A DNA stretch of 33,583 nucleotides. It comes from an uncultured SAR116 cluster alpha proteobacterium (GTDB lineage Bacteria > Pseudomonadota > Alphaproteobacteria > Puniceispirillales > Marisalimonadaceae). This document shows, in pieces, positions 1 through 9,542 of this stretch. The notes under the pieces are model-generated. The model searched no databases. It saw only the letters and a list, made by a program, of their open reading frames with translations, and was not told where the DNA came from. The stretch lies in assembly GCA_902533695.1 (NCBI GenBank), contig CACAMV010000009.1, forward strand, positions 1 through 33,583, in the 5' to 3' direction. Both the position numbers and the translations under genes were made by a program. Position 1 is the stretch's first letter; every line of letters starts with the position of its first letter.

Positions 1-1
1 T

Positions 2-940
2 CACATACCGATAAAATCTGCTGGATTTTATGTTCCCGGTGGAACAGCATTATATCCTTCTACGGTATTGATGAATGCAGTACCTGCTCTAGTTGCTGGA
101 GTTGAAAGGCGTATTTTATTATCTCCAATTTCAGTTGACGATCCACCATCAATTTTATTAGCTGCTGCATATTTATCTGAAGTTACAGATTTTTATGCTA
201 TGGGTGGTGCTCATTCTATTGCTGCACTAGCTTATGGAACAAAAACAATCAAGAAAGTTGATAAAATTTTTGGGCCTGGGAATGCTTATGTTGCTGAGGC
301 TAAGAGGCAAGTCTTTGGGCATGTTGGAATTGATTCAATTGCTGGTCCGTCTGAAGTTCTAATTCTTTCTGATAATAAAAGTAATCCAAATTGGATAGCC
401 TTTGATTTATTATCTCAATCTGAACATGATGAGCGTGCCCAAGCAATTCTGATTACAGATGACGAAATTTTTGCTAGGCAAGTTGAAGAATGTATTGAAA
501 TTGCATTAAATAATTTACCAAGAAAAAAAATAGCCATGAAATCTTGGTTTTCAAATGGTTGTATAATTATTTTGAATAATTTAAGAAATTCAATAAACAT
601 AATAAATGAAATTGCTCCCGAGCATCTTCAGTTATCTATAGATAACCCAAATTTTTATTTAAAACAAATTAGAAATGCAGGTTCAATTTTTTTAGGTAGA
701 TATACACCAGAGGCTGTCGGTGATTATGTCGCGGGCCCTAATCATATCCTTCCAACAGGAGGGACTGCAAAATTTTCAAGTGGTTTAGGTGTAAGTGATT
801 TTTTTAAAAGAAGTACTTTTATAGAATGTAATAAAGATAATTTAGCTATTTTAGCAAAACATGCTGGGGTTCTTGCTGAAGCAGAAGGGTTTCTTGCACA
901 CAAATATTCTATGGATATAAGATACAAGTTTAATAAATAA
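2..940 (+). CDS. hisD: Histidinol dehydrogenase, 5'-truncated by the window edge
   Basis: In-frame translation from base 2 gives HIPIKSAGFYVPGGTALYPSTVLMNAVPA; then GPGNAYVAEAKRQVFGHVGIDSIAGPSE and the C-terminal HILPTGGTAKFSSGLGVSDF, all HisD motifs. Confidence 0.97.
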   Translation, partial: HIPIKSAGFYVPGGTALYPSTVLMNAVPALVAGVERRILLSPISVDDPPSILLAAAYLSEVTDFYAMGGAHSIAALAYGTKTIKKVDKIFGPGNAYVAEAKRQVFGHVGIDSIAGPSEVLILSDNKSNPNWIAFDLLSQSEHDERAQAILITDDEIFARQVEECIEIALNNLPRKKIAMKSWFSNGCIIILNNLRNSINIINEIAPEHLQLSIDNPNFYLKQIRNAGSIFLGRYTPEAVGDYVAGPNHILPTGGTAKFSSGLGVSDFFKRSTFIECNKDNLAILAKHAGVLAEAEGFLAHKYSMDIRYKFNK

Positions 941-996
941 TATCTTGACTAATTTTAAATTTTAAGCAGATTAACTAAAAGTAAGAAGGGTATTAT

Positions 997-1215
997 ATGG
1001 CTAAAGAAGGTGTTATAGAGTTCTCAGGTATTGTAGAAGAATTGCTACCAAATGCTATGTTTAGAGTAAAACTTGATAATGATCATGAAGTTTTGGCACA
1101 TACTAGCGGAAAAATGAGAAAAAATAGGATTAGAGTACTATTAGGGGACAGAGTAAACGTTGAAATGACACCTTATGACTTAACAAAAGGTAGAATTACA
1201 TTTAGATATAAATAA
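997..1215 (+). CDS. infA: Translation initiation factor IF-1
   Basis: 72 aa, [28 protein letters not shown]...[35 protein letters not shown]. Confidence 0.98.
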   Translation: MAKEGVIEFSGIVEELLPNAMFRVKLDNDHEVLAHTSGKMRKNRIRVLLGDRVNVEMTPYDLTKGRITFRYK

Positions 1216-1236
1216 TATATTTGCTTTTTTTTTCAA

Positions 1237-1836
1237 ATGTATGTTTTTAATAATAAATTTCACTTTGTTCTTGGTTCTTCTTCACCAAGAAGAGAATTTA
1301 TTTTGACTCAATCTGGTATTAAGCCAGATACAATTTGTTCACCTAATCACGAAGAGAAAATTATTAAAAAAGAGTTGCCTCTCAGCTATGTTAGAAGAGT
1401 TGCAAAAGAAAAAATGGATCTAATTAAAGAAAAATATCCAGATTCAATAATTTTAACTGCTGACACTATAGTTTATGTAGGAAGAAGAATTTTACCTAAA
1501 ACAATTAATTTAGATCAAGCAAAATATTGTTTAAATTTGCTGTCTGGAAGACGTCATAAGGTTACAACAGCATTCATTGTTACTGGTCCAAAATTTGTTG
1601 GAAGAATTAGACATGTTTCTTCAATAGTAAAATTTAAGAGACTTTCAGATCAAGAGATTTCATTCTATTTGAAGTCTTTAGAATGGAAGGGTAAAGCTGG
1701 AGGTTATGCTATCCAAGGTTTAGCCTCAAGGTATATTAATTATGTTTCTGGTTCTTATACCAATATAGTTGGATTACCTATAGCTGAAGTTTATGGAACA
1801 TTAAGTGCTGCAGGTTTGATTTACAATAACTTATAA
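1237..1836 (+). CDS. maf: Maf-family nucleotide pyrophosphatase
   Basis: N-terminal LGSSSPRREFIL, ADTIVYVGRRILPKT, SGRRHKVTTAF, GKAGGYAIQGLA; located after infA as in many alphaproteobacteria. Confidence 0.93.
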   Translation: MYVFNNKFHFVLGSSSPRREFILTQSGIKPDTICSPNHEEKIIKKELPLSYVRRVAKEKMDLIKEKYPDSIILTADTIVYVGRRILPKTINLDQAKYCLNLLSGRRHKVTTAFIVTGPKFVGRIRHVSSIVKFKRLSDQEISFYLKSLEWKGKAGGYAIQGLASRYINYVSGSYTNIVGLPIAEVYGTLSAAGLIYNNL

Positions 1837-1858
1837 AATCAACCAAAATTAGATTAAA

Positions 1859-2476
1859 TTAAGTAAAAAATATATTTCCTGAAACACTTATCCTTGTTAC
1901 ATCTGCTTTAAAAGGAGGTACATAATGTCTTAAATTTGATGGAAATAAATACATATCTCCAGTTTGAGGAATAAAATGATGTTGTGACTTGTAAGAAATT
2001 GATTCTTCACCGTAAAAAAAACCTATAGAACCAGGACCTGCTCCCAAGCCTTGGAAATTATTTTCTTCTAATATTATTTCATCTGGAACCGACAAATATA
2101 TAACAAATGAAATATCTCCAGAATGAGTGTGTATAGGGTTAAAATCACCTTTTTTCATAAAGTTTATCCACAAACTATGTAATTTGTAACCATGAATTTT
2201 ATTTTTTCTAGATTCATGAATTGAATTGGAAATTATATAATTTATGTAATTGTTAAAAATCTCAGATGTCTCTCTTGTAAACCATATCATATCATTTTCA
2301 GAAAATTTAAACTCGTTTTTTAAATGACCCGCTAATGATTTTGTATAATCAAAATTTGTTTTCAAACCTTTTTCATACAACTGATTAGCAAACTGTTTCG
2401 ACAATTGATAACCAGCTATAACTGGTCCAAATTGATAAAACTTAAATTTATTATTTATTTTTTGAATTTGATTCAT
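1859..2476 (-). CDS. Putative 2OG-Fe(II) oxygenase (TIGR02466-like)
   Basis: HTHSGDISFVIYL (HxD-like region) and LFPSNLRHYVPPF...RISVSGNIFF (distal His/Arg) pattern. Confidence 0.65.
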   Translation of the reverse strand: MNQIQKINNKFKFYQFGPVIAGYQLSKQFANQLYEKGLKTNFDYTKSLAGHLKNEFKFSENDMIWFTRETSEIFNNYINYIISNSIHESRKNKIHGYKLHSLWINFMKKGDFNPIHTHSGDISFVIYLSVPDEIILEENNFQGLGAGPGSIGFFYGEESISYKSQHHFIPQTGDMYLFPSNLRHYVPPFKADVTRISVSGNIFFT

Positions 2477-2618
2477 ATATTATCTCTTCAATATTTTATT
2501 CAAATTTTATGCCAAAAAGTGATGATAAAATGTTTGAGAAATTTAGTAGCATAATGCATTTGAAAATTTTTAATCATGTATAGACATATCTTTATCTAAA
2601 ATGTATAGATATAGAAGT

Positions 2619-2694
<76 letters not shown>

Positions 2695-2704
2695 CTTGTT
2701 TATT

Positions 2705-2750
2705 GAATAAAATATTTTTATATTTAATTAAACTATAAAAGATTTTATTC
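2705..2750. terminator. AT-rich imperfect hairpin between convergent tRNA-Phe and sulfotransferase genes, possible bidirectional terminator
   Basis: GAATAAAAT (2705-2713)/ATTTTATTC (2742-2750) and TTTTATA (2716-2722)/TATAAAA (2734-2740) arms. Confidence 0.35.
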
Positions 2751-2768
2751 GAGTAAACATTTTTTAAT

Positions 2769-3623
2769 TTAAATAATGTTAAACTTTTTCTGATTTGAAA
2801 TATTAACTTTTAAGGTTTTTTTAGACTTCTCTGAGCCAGGAGAAGGTAAATTTCTCCAAAAGGTTAGTTGATTTTCTTTTACATATTTGTAGAGTTTTAA
2901 GTCAGCTTGATTAAAATCAATTATTTTTGTTTTAAAATTTTTTTTAAATTCTAATTTTCGAGGATCTAATTCTTTTTTTATTTCAGGTATGTCAAGATTT
3001 GGTCCACCATAAGCACTTAGCAATCTAGAACCAAATTGAACTAATTTATTTGTCGTAGTTATTAAGTAGAAATTTTCTTTAAGAACTAACATTGCACTTT
3101 GGAATAACTCAGATTCGTTTAAGCTAGAAGCCTTATAATTTGTAAAAAATCCATTAATCAACCATTTACACATCAAATTATTTTCACAATTTTCATCTTC
3201 CATATATTTTAAAAAATCTTTCTCAGATATAGTTTCTCTCAAATTATCATTTCTCTTCTTCCAGAAGTAATGAGAAATAAATTGATCTACCGGATCTCTT
3301 AACAAGGTTATTAATTTAAATTTTTCTTTGACATGTGGCCACAAATAATTTGCAGAATGTCCGAAGATAAATCTATTTTGATAAATTATTTCTTCTATAA
3401 AATTTGGATTTTTTTGTATATTTTTTAATATAATTTGTTTGTTAATTTTTATTGGAACAAATAAAGATTTACTGTTGATTCCTTTTGCCAAACCATACAA
3501 TAAGGCTGAGAATGTAGTACCTGCAGTTTTTGGAATATGGAAGAATAACAGTTTTTCTGAACAAATGTTGTAGGTTGGTTTAGAAGAAAATATCATAGCG
3601 AACAATGCAATTCCTTTGTTCAT
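2769..3623 (-). CDS. Sulfotransferase family protein
   Basis: 5'-PSB-like P-loop LLFFHIPKTAGTTFSALL; LITLLRDPVDQFISHYFW 3'-PB-like motif. Confidence 0.85.
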   Translation of the reverse strand: MNKGIALFAMIFSSKPTYNICSEKLLFFHIPKTAGTTFSALLYGLAKGINSKSLFVPIKINKQIILKNIQKNPNFIEEIIYQNRFIFGHSANYLWPHVKEKFKLITLLRDPVDQFISHYFWKKRNDNLRETISEKDFLKYMEDENCENNLMCKWLINGFFTNYKASSLNESELFQSAMLVLKENFYLITTTNKLVQFGSRLLSAYGGPNLDIPEIKKELDPRKLEFKKNFKTKIIDFNQADLKLYKYVKENQLTFWRNLPSPGSEKSKKTLKVNISNQKKFNII

Positions 3624-3743
3624 AAGGTTGTTTAATAAAATATCTTACATTAAAATATCAAATAAACAAATTTTTGCTATTTTCAAATAAAAACATTATC
3701 TCATGCATGAGAGAAAAGTTTTAGAAGAGTTCTTCAATTTAAA

Positions 3744-5354
3744 TTAATGTTTATGATCATTTAATATTAAATCAGATCCTTTTTCAGCTATCATGTTCGT
3801 CGCCGCATAGGTGTTACCAGAAACCATTTCTGGCATAATTGAAGCATCTACAACTCTTAAATTTTTAATACCATTTACTTTTAGATTTAAGTCTACCACT
3901 GAATTTTTATCATTGCCCATTCTACAAGTTCCTATTGGATGGTATATAGTGGAACCATTTTTTTTAATATATTCTAATAATTCATTATCAGAATTTATAT
4001 TTTCTCCGGGTAATGTCTCATAATCACAATATTGATTTAAAGGAAAGGAAGAGAAAATTTGCCTTACTAATTTGATACCATCTACAAATGTTTTTTGATC
4101 AAATTCGTTATTAAGATAGTTAGGTTGTATTTCAGGTGGAATATTACTATCTTTGGAAACAATTTTTACCCAGCCCTTACTTGTTGGCCTAAGTTGAGAA
4201 ACTCCACACGTCATACCTGGCTGATTCTCTAATTTAGCAGTGCCTACATTCACACTTTGGTAACTTGCTGGCGCAAATAGCATTTGAATGTCTGGTGTAC
4301 CTAATTCTGACTTAGTTTTTGCAAATACCGCACCAGTTGAAACTGGCGTTGTTAACATACCTTTCCTTAAAAAGACAAATTTTAGAATTTCATTAAACAA
4401 TAATAATCCTCTTGATTTTTCATTATATGTTGAAATATTTTTTGCTCTCATAGCAATTCTCACAGCATAATGATCTTTCAAATTTTTTCCTACTTCAGGA
4501 ATATTAAGTTTACACTCTATTCCAATTTTTTCTAATTCAAATTTATGCCCTATGCCTGAAATTTGTAAAAGTTGAGGGGAATTAATTGAACCAGCACTTA
4601 AAATAACTTCTTTATTTATTACAATTTTTTTAAGCATCTTATCTTTTTCAATTATTACGGATTCTATTTTATTTTTCTTAAACAATAATTGTTTTACTAT
4701 TGTATTTTTAATTAATTTAAAATTAGGCCTATTTAAAATTGGTTTTAAATACGCATCTGCGGCACTCCATCTTAAATTATTTTTTATCATGTTTTGATAA
4801 ATTGCTGTTCCTTCTTGTGCTCCACTATTGTAGTCAGGATTTTTTTTAATACCAAATTTGTCAACTGTTGTAATAAATATTTCTGTTAATGGATGTATTT
4901 CTGTTAAATCTGAAATTATCAAAGGGCCATTATCTCCTCTAAATCTAAAGTTTCCTCCTACTCTTGTTTCAGCTTTTTTAAAGTACGGTAATACATTATC
5001 CCAACTCCAACCAGTACAACCAAGTTGAGCCCAACCATCATAATCTGCAGATTGACCACGTACATATAGATGACCATTTATGGCACTAGATCCTCCTATT
5101 ACTTTTCCTCTAGGATATTTTATAGACCTATTTCCTGAATTTTTAGAAGGTGAAGTAAAATAAGGCCAGTTTAAGTGTTTATTATAAACTGTTTTGGAAA
5201 ATCCTGCAGGTATTTTAATAAATGGATTATAGTCACCTCCTCCAGCTTCTACACAAAAAACAGAATAATTTTTGATTTTAGAAATTCTATTAGTCAAAAC
5301 ACAACCTGCAGCACCAGCTCCAATTATTAAAAAATCACAATTTAATTCTTCCAA
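3744..5354 (-). CDS. GMC-family oxidoreductase (choline-dehydrogenase-like)
   Basis: DFLIIGAGAAGCVLTNRIS, GGSSAINGHLYVRGQSADYDGWA, C-terminal YHPIGTCRMG...LRVVDASIMPEMVSGNTYAATNMIAEKGSD. TTG start with AGAAGAG upstream, 2 nt after the TauD stop. Confidence 0.95.
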   Translation of the reverse strand: MEELNCDFLIIGAGAAGCVLTNRISKIKNYSVFCVEAGGGDYNPFIKIPAGFSKTVYNKHLNWPYFTSPSKNSGNRSIKYPRGKVIGGSSAINGHLYVRGQSADYDGWAQLGCTGWSWDNVLPYFKKAETRVGGNFRFRGDNGPLIISDLTEIHPLTEIFITTVDKFGIKKNPDYNSGAQEGTAIYQNMIKNNLRWSAADAYLKPILNRPNFKLIKNTIVKQLLFKKNKIESVIIEKDKMLKKIVINKEVILSAGSINSPQLLQISGIGHKFELEKIGIECKLNIPEVGKNLKDHYAVRIAMRAKNISTYNEKSRGLLLFNEILKFVFLRKGMLTTPVSTGAVFAKTKSELGTPDIQMLFAPASYQSVNVGTAKLENQPGMTCGVSQLRPTSKGWVKIVSKDSNIPPEIQPNYLNNEFDQKTFVDGIKLVRQIFSSFPLNQYCDYETLPGENINSDNELLEYIKKNGSTIYHPIGTCRMGNDKNSVVDLNLKVNGIKNLRVVDASIMPEMVSGNTYAATNMIAEKGSDLILNDHKH

Positions 5355-5356
5355 AA

Positions 5357-6220
5357 TTATCTCTTCTCATTAAGATATTGAGCCACAGAACTAGTGTCTT
5401 CAACTGTTGTTCTTACTAAATATCTTGCTTGTTTAGGATTATAATTTTTTCCCCTATGAATAATAGCCCTGTTATCCCAAATCAGTAGGTCATTCTTTTT
5501 CCATTTGTGAGAATAAATAAACCTATCTTCAGTAGCAAATTCATTTAGGTAATTTAGTAAATTTACACTTTCATTTGGTTGCATATCTTTAATATGAACA
5601 GTGTGAGATCCAAAATATAATGCTCTTTTTTTATTCTTAGGGTTAATTTTAATCAGGGGTTGTATTACAGGAGGAAATTTTTCGTATTCTATTTTACTTA
5701 CTAAATTTTTATCAATTTTTGATCTAGAATGAGCAAAATGATGAATTGCTTTTAAGTTATTAATTTTATCTTTGAGCTCTTGATCTAAATTTTCATAAAC
5801 TACCCTCATACTTACAAATTCAGTATTTCCACCTTCAGAGGGTATTTGCTTACCAGATAGAATTGATGCTTGTGCTGGAATAATTTTAAATGAACTATCA
5901 CTATGCCACTGTTGGTTGGCCTTATCATTTTTAGATTGTTTGTGAGATGTATCTACAACATTTCCGAATTCATCTAGATTTGTTAAAATGACTAAATTAG
6001 AGTTTGAACCTAAAGTTCCTGGTTTTGTTATTTCTAATTTTCCGAAAATTTTTGTAAAATTAATTTGATCTTCATTTTTAATATTTTGATTTCGGATAAT
6101 GATAAGCGAATATTGTTCAAACAAATTAATTAATTGAAACTTCTGTTCTTCATTTAGTTTAGTAATTTTGATATTTTCAATACTTATTCCGAATTTTGGA
6201 TGCAAGTGGTTTATTAACAT
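5357..6220 (-). CDS. TauD/TfdA-family 2-oxoglutarate-dependent dioxygenase
   Basis: WHSDSSF (HxD), GSHTVHIKDM, LLIWDNRAIIHRGKNY (distal His), RYLVRTTV. Confidence 0.93.
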   Translation of the reverse strand: MLINHLHPKFGISIENIKITKLNEEQKFQLINLFEQYSLIIIRNQNIKNEDQINFTKIFGKLEITKPGTLGSNSNLVILTNLDEFGNVVDTSHKQSKNDKANQQWHSDSSFKIIPAQASILSGKQIPSEGGNTEFVSMRVVYENLDQELKDKINNLKAIHHFAHSRSKIDKNLVSKIEYEKFPPVIQPLIKINPKNKKRALYFGSHTVHIKDMQPNESVNLLNYLNEFATEDRFIYSHKWKKNDLLIWDNRAIIHRGKNYNPKQARYLVRTTVEDTSSVAQYLNEKR

Positions 6221-6310
6221 TTATACCTCTATAAAAACAATTTATTATAAAAAATTTAAATATTTTGCTATTATTTAAAAAATTTTATTAGATTCTTTAA
6301 TTGGAGTAAA

Positions 6311-7297
6311 ATGATTTTTATGGAAACAAATAAAAGAAAAGTTTTAGTGGTTCAAGGGCTTCATGAAGAAGGTATAAAAATGCTTGAAAATAGACCAGAT
6401 ATTGAATTTGAGATTTTGATGTCTGATAATGAAAATGAAATTTCAGATGCTGCGAAAAATGTTGATGCGATCACAGTAAGAACTGCAAATATTACAAAAA
6501 AAATTATAGATAATTCAGAAAATTTGTTGGTTGTTTCTAGGCATGGGGTTGGATACGACTCAATAGACGTCGGTTCGCTTACTAGAAAAAAAATTCCACT
6601 TACTATCGCCGCACACTCAAACATGATAACTGTTGCTGAACATGCCATGATGATGATTTTAGCATTGTCTAAAAACGTATTTTATTATGATGAATTTACT
6701 AGAAAAGCTGACTGGTCTACACGCTGGAATAATAAATCATGGGATTTAGCAGAAAAAAAAATATTAGTTGTTGGCTTTGGCAGAATTGGCTCAAGAGTTG
6801 TTAGACGTGCCAAGGCCTTTGACATGCAAGTATTAGTTTATGATCCATATGTTTCAAGTAGAGACGTAGAGAAAATTGGAGCAAACTACGTAGAAAATTA
6901 TCATAAAATATTGTCTGAAATAGATGTAGTGACAATACATTGTCCAAGAAATGAAGAAACAGAAAACATGTTTGCTAAAAGAGAATTTTCTATTATGAAG
7001 AAAACTTCATTAATAATTAATTGTGCAAGAGGAGGAATTATTAATGAAGAGGATCTATACATTGCATTAAAAGATAAAATTATTTACGGAGCTGGCTTAG
7101 ATGTTTTTGATGTTGAACCAGCTCCATTGTCAAACAAAATTTTGAGTTTAAAAAATGTTATATTTTCACCACATATTGCTGGTGTGACAGTAGAGGCAAC
7201 AATCAGAATGTCAACTGAGTCAGTTCAAAATGTGTTTGATGTTTTTGACAATAAAATAAATAAAAACGTAATTGTAAACAAAGAAATTATAGGGTGA
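6311..7297 (+). CDS. D-2-hydroxyacid dehydrogenase (phosphoglycerate-dehydrogenase-like)
   Basis: VVGFGRIGSRVVRRAKAFDMQVLVYDPY Rossmann motif, INCARGGIINEEDL, GAGLDVFDVEPAP, SPHIAGVTVEA. Confidence 0.95.
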   Translation: MIFMETNKRKVLVVQGLHEEGIKMLENRPDIEFEILMSDNENEISDAAKNVDAITVRTANITKKIIDNSENLLVVSRHGVGYDSIDVGSLTRKKIPLTIAAHSNMITVAEHAMMMILALSKNVFYYDEFTRKADWSTRWNNKSWDLAEKKILVVGFGRIGSRVVRRAKAFDMQVLVYDPYVSSRDVEKIGANYVENYHKILSEIDVVTIHCPRNEETENMFAKREFSIMKKTSLIINCARGGIINEEDLYIALKDKIIYGAGLDVFDVEPAPLSNKILSLKNVIFSPHIAGVTVEATIRMSTESVQNVFDVFDNKINKNVIVNKEIIG

Positions 7298-8061
7298 AAA
7301 ACATGAAACATCAAAGTTTAAATGAAACTTGGTCAAGAGGTGAAGGAGCAATTAACGGTTGGTGCTCTATTCCATCAACAATAACAATGGAAATAATGTC
7401 TCAAAATAAATTTGATTCAATAACAATTGATTTACAACATGGATTGATTGATTATCAAACTGCTTTGAATATGCTTCAAGTAATGTCCTCAACTAATATT
7501 ACACCAATTGCAAGGGTTCCTTGGAATGAACCTGGTATAATTATGAAGCTATTAGACGCTGGTTGCCTGGGTATAGTTTGTCCAATGATTAATAATAAAG
7601 AAGATGCAACAAAATTTGTTAGAGCTACAAAGTATGTTCCTGAAGGTTTTCGAAGTACAGGTCCAACTAGAGCTTTGATGGTTCATGGAGGAAATTATCA
7701 CGATGAAGCTAATAAAAATATAATTTCTCTAGCTATGGTGGAAACTGAAGAAGCATTAGATAATATAGACGAAATAGCCTCAACAAAAAGTTTGACGGGT
7801 ATATATATTGGCCCTTCAGATCTTAGCGTTTCAATGGGCTTGAATCCTGGATTGGATAGAACTGAAACAAAAATTGTTCAGGCTATTGATAAAATTAAAA
7901 TGGCATGTAAAAAACATGATATAAAAGTTGGTATTCATTGTTTATCGTCTAGTTATTTGAAAGAAAAAATATCTGATGGGTTTGATCTTGTTTCATTTGC
8001 AAGTGATTTTAGGTTTTTTTCTGAAATAGTATCAAAAAAAATTCAAGAAGTTAGAGATTAG
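7294..8061 (+). CDS. HpcH/HpaI aldolase family protein
   Basis: DSITIDLQHGLIDYQTALNML, PIARVPWNEPGIIMKLLDAGCLGIVCPMI, GIYIGPSDLSVSMG; GTGA overlap with the upstream gene. Confidence 0.94.
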   Translation: MKNMKHQSLNETWSRGEGAINGWCSIPSTITMEIMSQNKFDSITIDLQHGLIDYQTALNMLQVMSSTNITPIARVPWNEPGIIMKLLDAGCLGIVCPMINNKEDATKFVRATKYVPEGFRSTGPTRALMVHGGNYHDEANKNIISLAMVETEEALDNIDEIASTKSLTGIYIGPSDLSVSMGLNPGLDRTETKIVQAIDKIKMACKKHDIKVGIHCLSSSYLKEKISDGFDLVSFASDFRFFSEIVSKKIQEVRD

Positions 8062-8817
8062 ATCATAATTTTTTTTTCTGACTCTTATTTTTTTTACGTA
8101 ATTATTTTAGTTGCATTTATTGCGGCGGGAATATTAAAAGGAGCAACCGGGGCTGGAGTTCCTATTATAACTATACCTGTTATTTCTGCTTTTTATGATG
8201 TAAGACTTGCTGTTGTAATCATGGTTATACCAAATGTAATAACAAATATTCATCAATTATATAAATATAGAAAATCAATTTTACCAATGTTTTTGACTTT
8301 TTCATTTGCTTTTGGAGGAGGGTTGGGAGCATTTTTTGGTACAATTTTTTTAGCAAATCTATCTTTAGACATCTTAACTATCGCAGTTGGTTGTATAGTT
8401 TTGATATATATTTTATTTAAAATTTTTGTCCCTAATTGGCATTTGATTATTGAAAAGTCAAAAAGTCTTTTTTTACCATTTGGGATATTAGGGGGTATTT
8501 TGCAGGGTGCTTCTGGTATTTCCGCACCGGTCTCTATTACTTTTTTAAATTCAATGAAATTATCTAGGGAAACATTTATTTCTACGATTTCTGTTTACTT
8601 TATTATGATGTCATTCTTCCAAGCTCCGGGCTTAATTTACTATAAATTTATGAATTATAATATTATTTTGACAAGCTTTATTTGTACAGTGATATTATTA
8701 CTTACTATGCCAATTGGAGCAAGATTAGCTAAATCTTTATCTGTTAAAACTTTTGACAGATTAATATTAATTTTATTAGTTGTAATTACTTGTAAAATAT
8801 TTTTTGATTTTTTTTAA
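8062..8817 (+). CDS. TauE/SafE-family membrane permease; listed ORF (8221) is N-terminally truncated
   Basis: In-frame upstream extension IIFFSDSYFFYVIILVAFIAAGILKGATGAGVPIITIPVISAFYDVRLAVVIMVIPN restores the first TM helix and the GxxKGATGAGVP motif; no ATG/GTG/TTG between the stop at 8059 and 8221. Confidence 0.82.
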   Translation: MIIFFSDSYFFYVIILVAFIAAGILKGATGAGVPIITIPVISAFYDVRLAVVIMVIPNVITNIHQLYKYRKSILPMFLTFSFAFGGGLGAFFGTIFLANLSLDILTIAVGCIVLIYILFKIFVPNWHLIIEKSKSLFLPFGILGGILQGASGISAPVSITFLNSMKLSRETFISTISVYFIMMSFFQAPGLIYYKFMNYNIILTSFICTVILLLTMPIGARLAKSLSVKTFDRLILILLVVITCKIFFDFF

Positions 8818-8822
8818 AATAG

Positions 8823-9539
8823 TTAAAAATATCCACAATTCATTTTACCGTTTTTTGTTACACATATATATCTAGATGTTTTTTGAGCATCTAAAATCTT
8901 CTTTTTATTAAAGCATGAATCTAAAAACTCATAAGAAACAAATTTATTTTCATTAATTTTGAAATTAATGATCCCAGAGTGAAAAAAATAGTAACTTCTC
9001 CTTTTTAAATTAATTTTACTAGAAAACTTTTTAATAATTAAAGCTTCACTTTCAAAAGATTTTATAGTTATCGGTTTGTGTATTTTTTTTTGAAAATACA
9101 TATAATTTGAAAAGTTTTTAATAATTAGATTATTTATTAACAAAGTATAGTTCGTATTACTGTTATCATTAATGTTTAAGAATATTGCTCCTTGAATTAA
9201 CTCAATACTTAATGAACTATTTTTTTGGTCTATTTTTTTTATTTTAATTGAAGAATTCTTTGAAAAACAAATTTTGTCAGATTTTATTTTAAACAAGACT
9301 GGTTGATCTTTAGATTTTAAATAATCGTCAATTTTAATTTCATTTTTTTTACTTAATAAATATCTATCTCCATATTTGTCTAGTACAAAAATATTATTTT
9401 CTGTTTTTTTTATTAAAATACTATTTTGTGCATAAACAGAATTATAAAGTAAAATACTAAAAATTATTGAAAAAACAAAGGGGTACAATTTATAAAAAAA
9501 GGACAAGTGATTTTGATACATCGCTTGTCCTAAAAACAA
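8823..9539 (-). CDS. Uncharacterised exported protein, weakly FecR-like; true start may be TTG at 9488
   Basis: Signal-peptide-like FVFSIIFSILLYNSVYAQNS; SLSIELIQGAIFLNI beta-rich segment. The listed 5' end lies inside the 9501-9530 terminator. Confidence 0.5.
   Translation of the reverse strand: MFLGQAMYQNHLSFFYKLYPFVFSIIFSILLYNSVYAQNSILIKKTENNIFVLDKYGDRYLLSKKNEIKIDDYLKSKDQPVLFKIKSDKICFSKNSSIKIKKIDQKNSSLSIELIQGAIFLNINDNSNTNYTLLINNLIIKNFSNYMYFQKKIHKPITIKSFESEALIIKKFSSKINLKRRSYYFFHSGIINFKINENKFVSYEFLDSCFNKKKILDAQKTSRYICVTKNGKMNCGYF
9494..9530 (-). terminator. Rho-independent terminator of the BMP transporter operon
   Basis: GGACAAGTGA (9501-9510)/TCGCTTGTCC (9521-9530), 10-bp stem with one G-U wobble; followed on the minus strand by TTTTTTT (9500-9494). 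Confidence 0.88.
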
Positions 9540-9542
9540 AAT

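Noticed and set aside
3699-3712. TCTCATGCATGAGA perfect 14-bp palindrome between GMC and sulfotransferase genes
   Set aside because: Could be a weak terminator hairpin for the GMC operon or chance; no regulator or second copy supports an operator.
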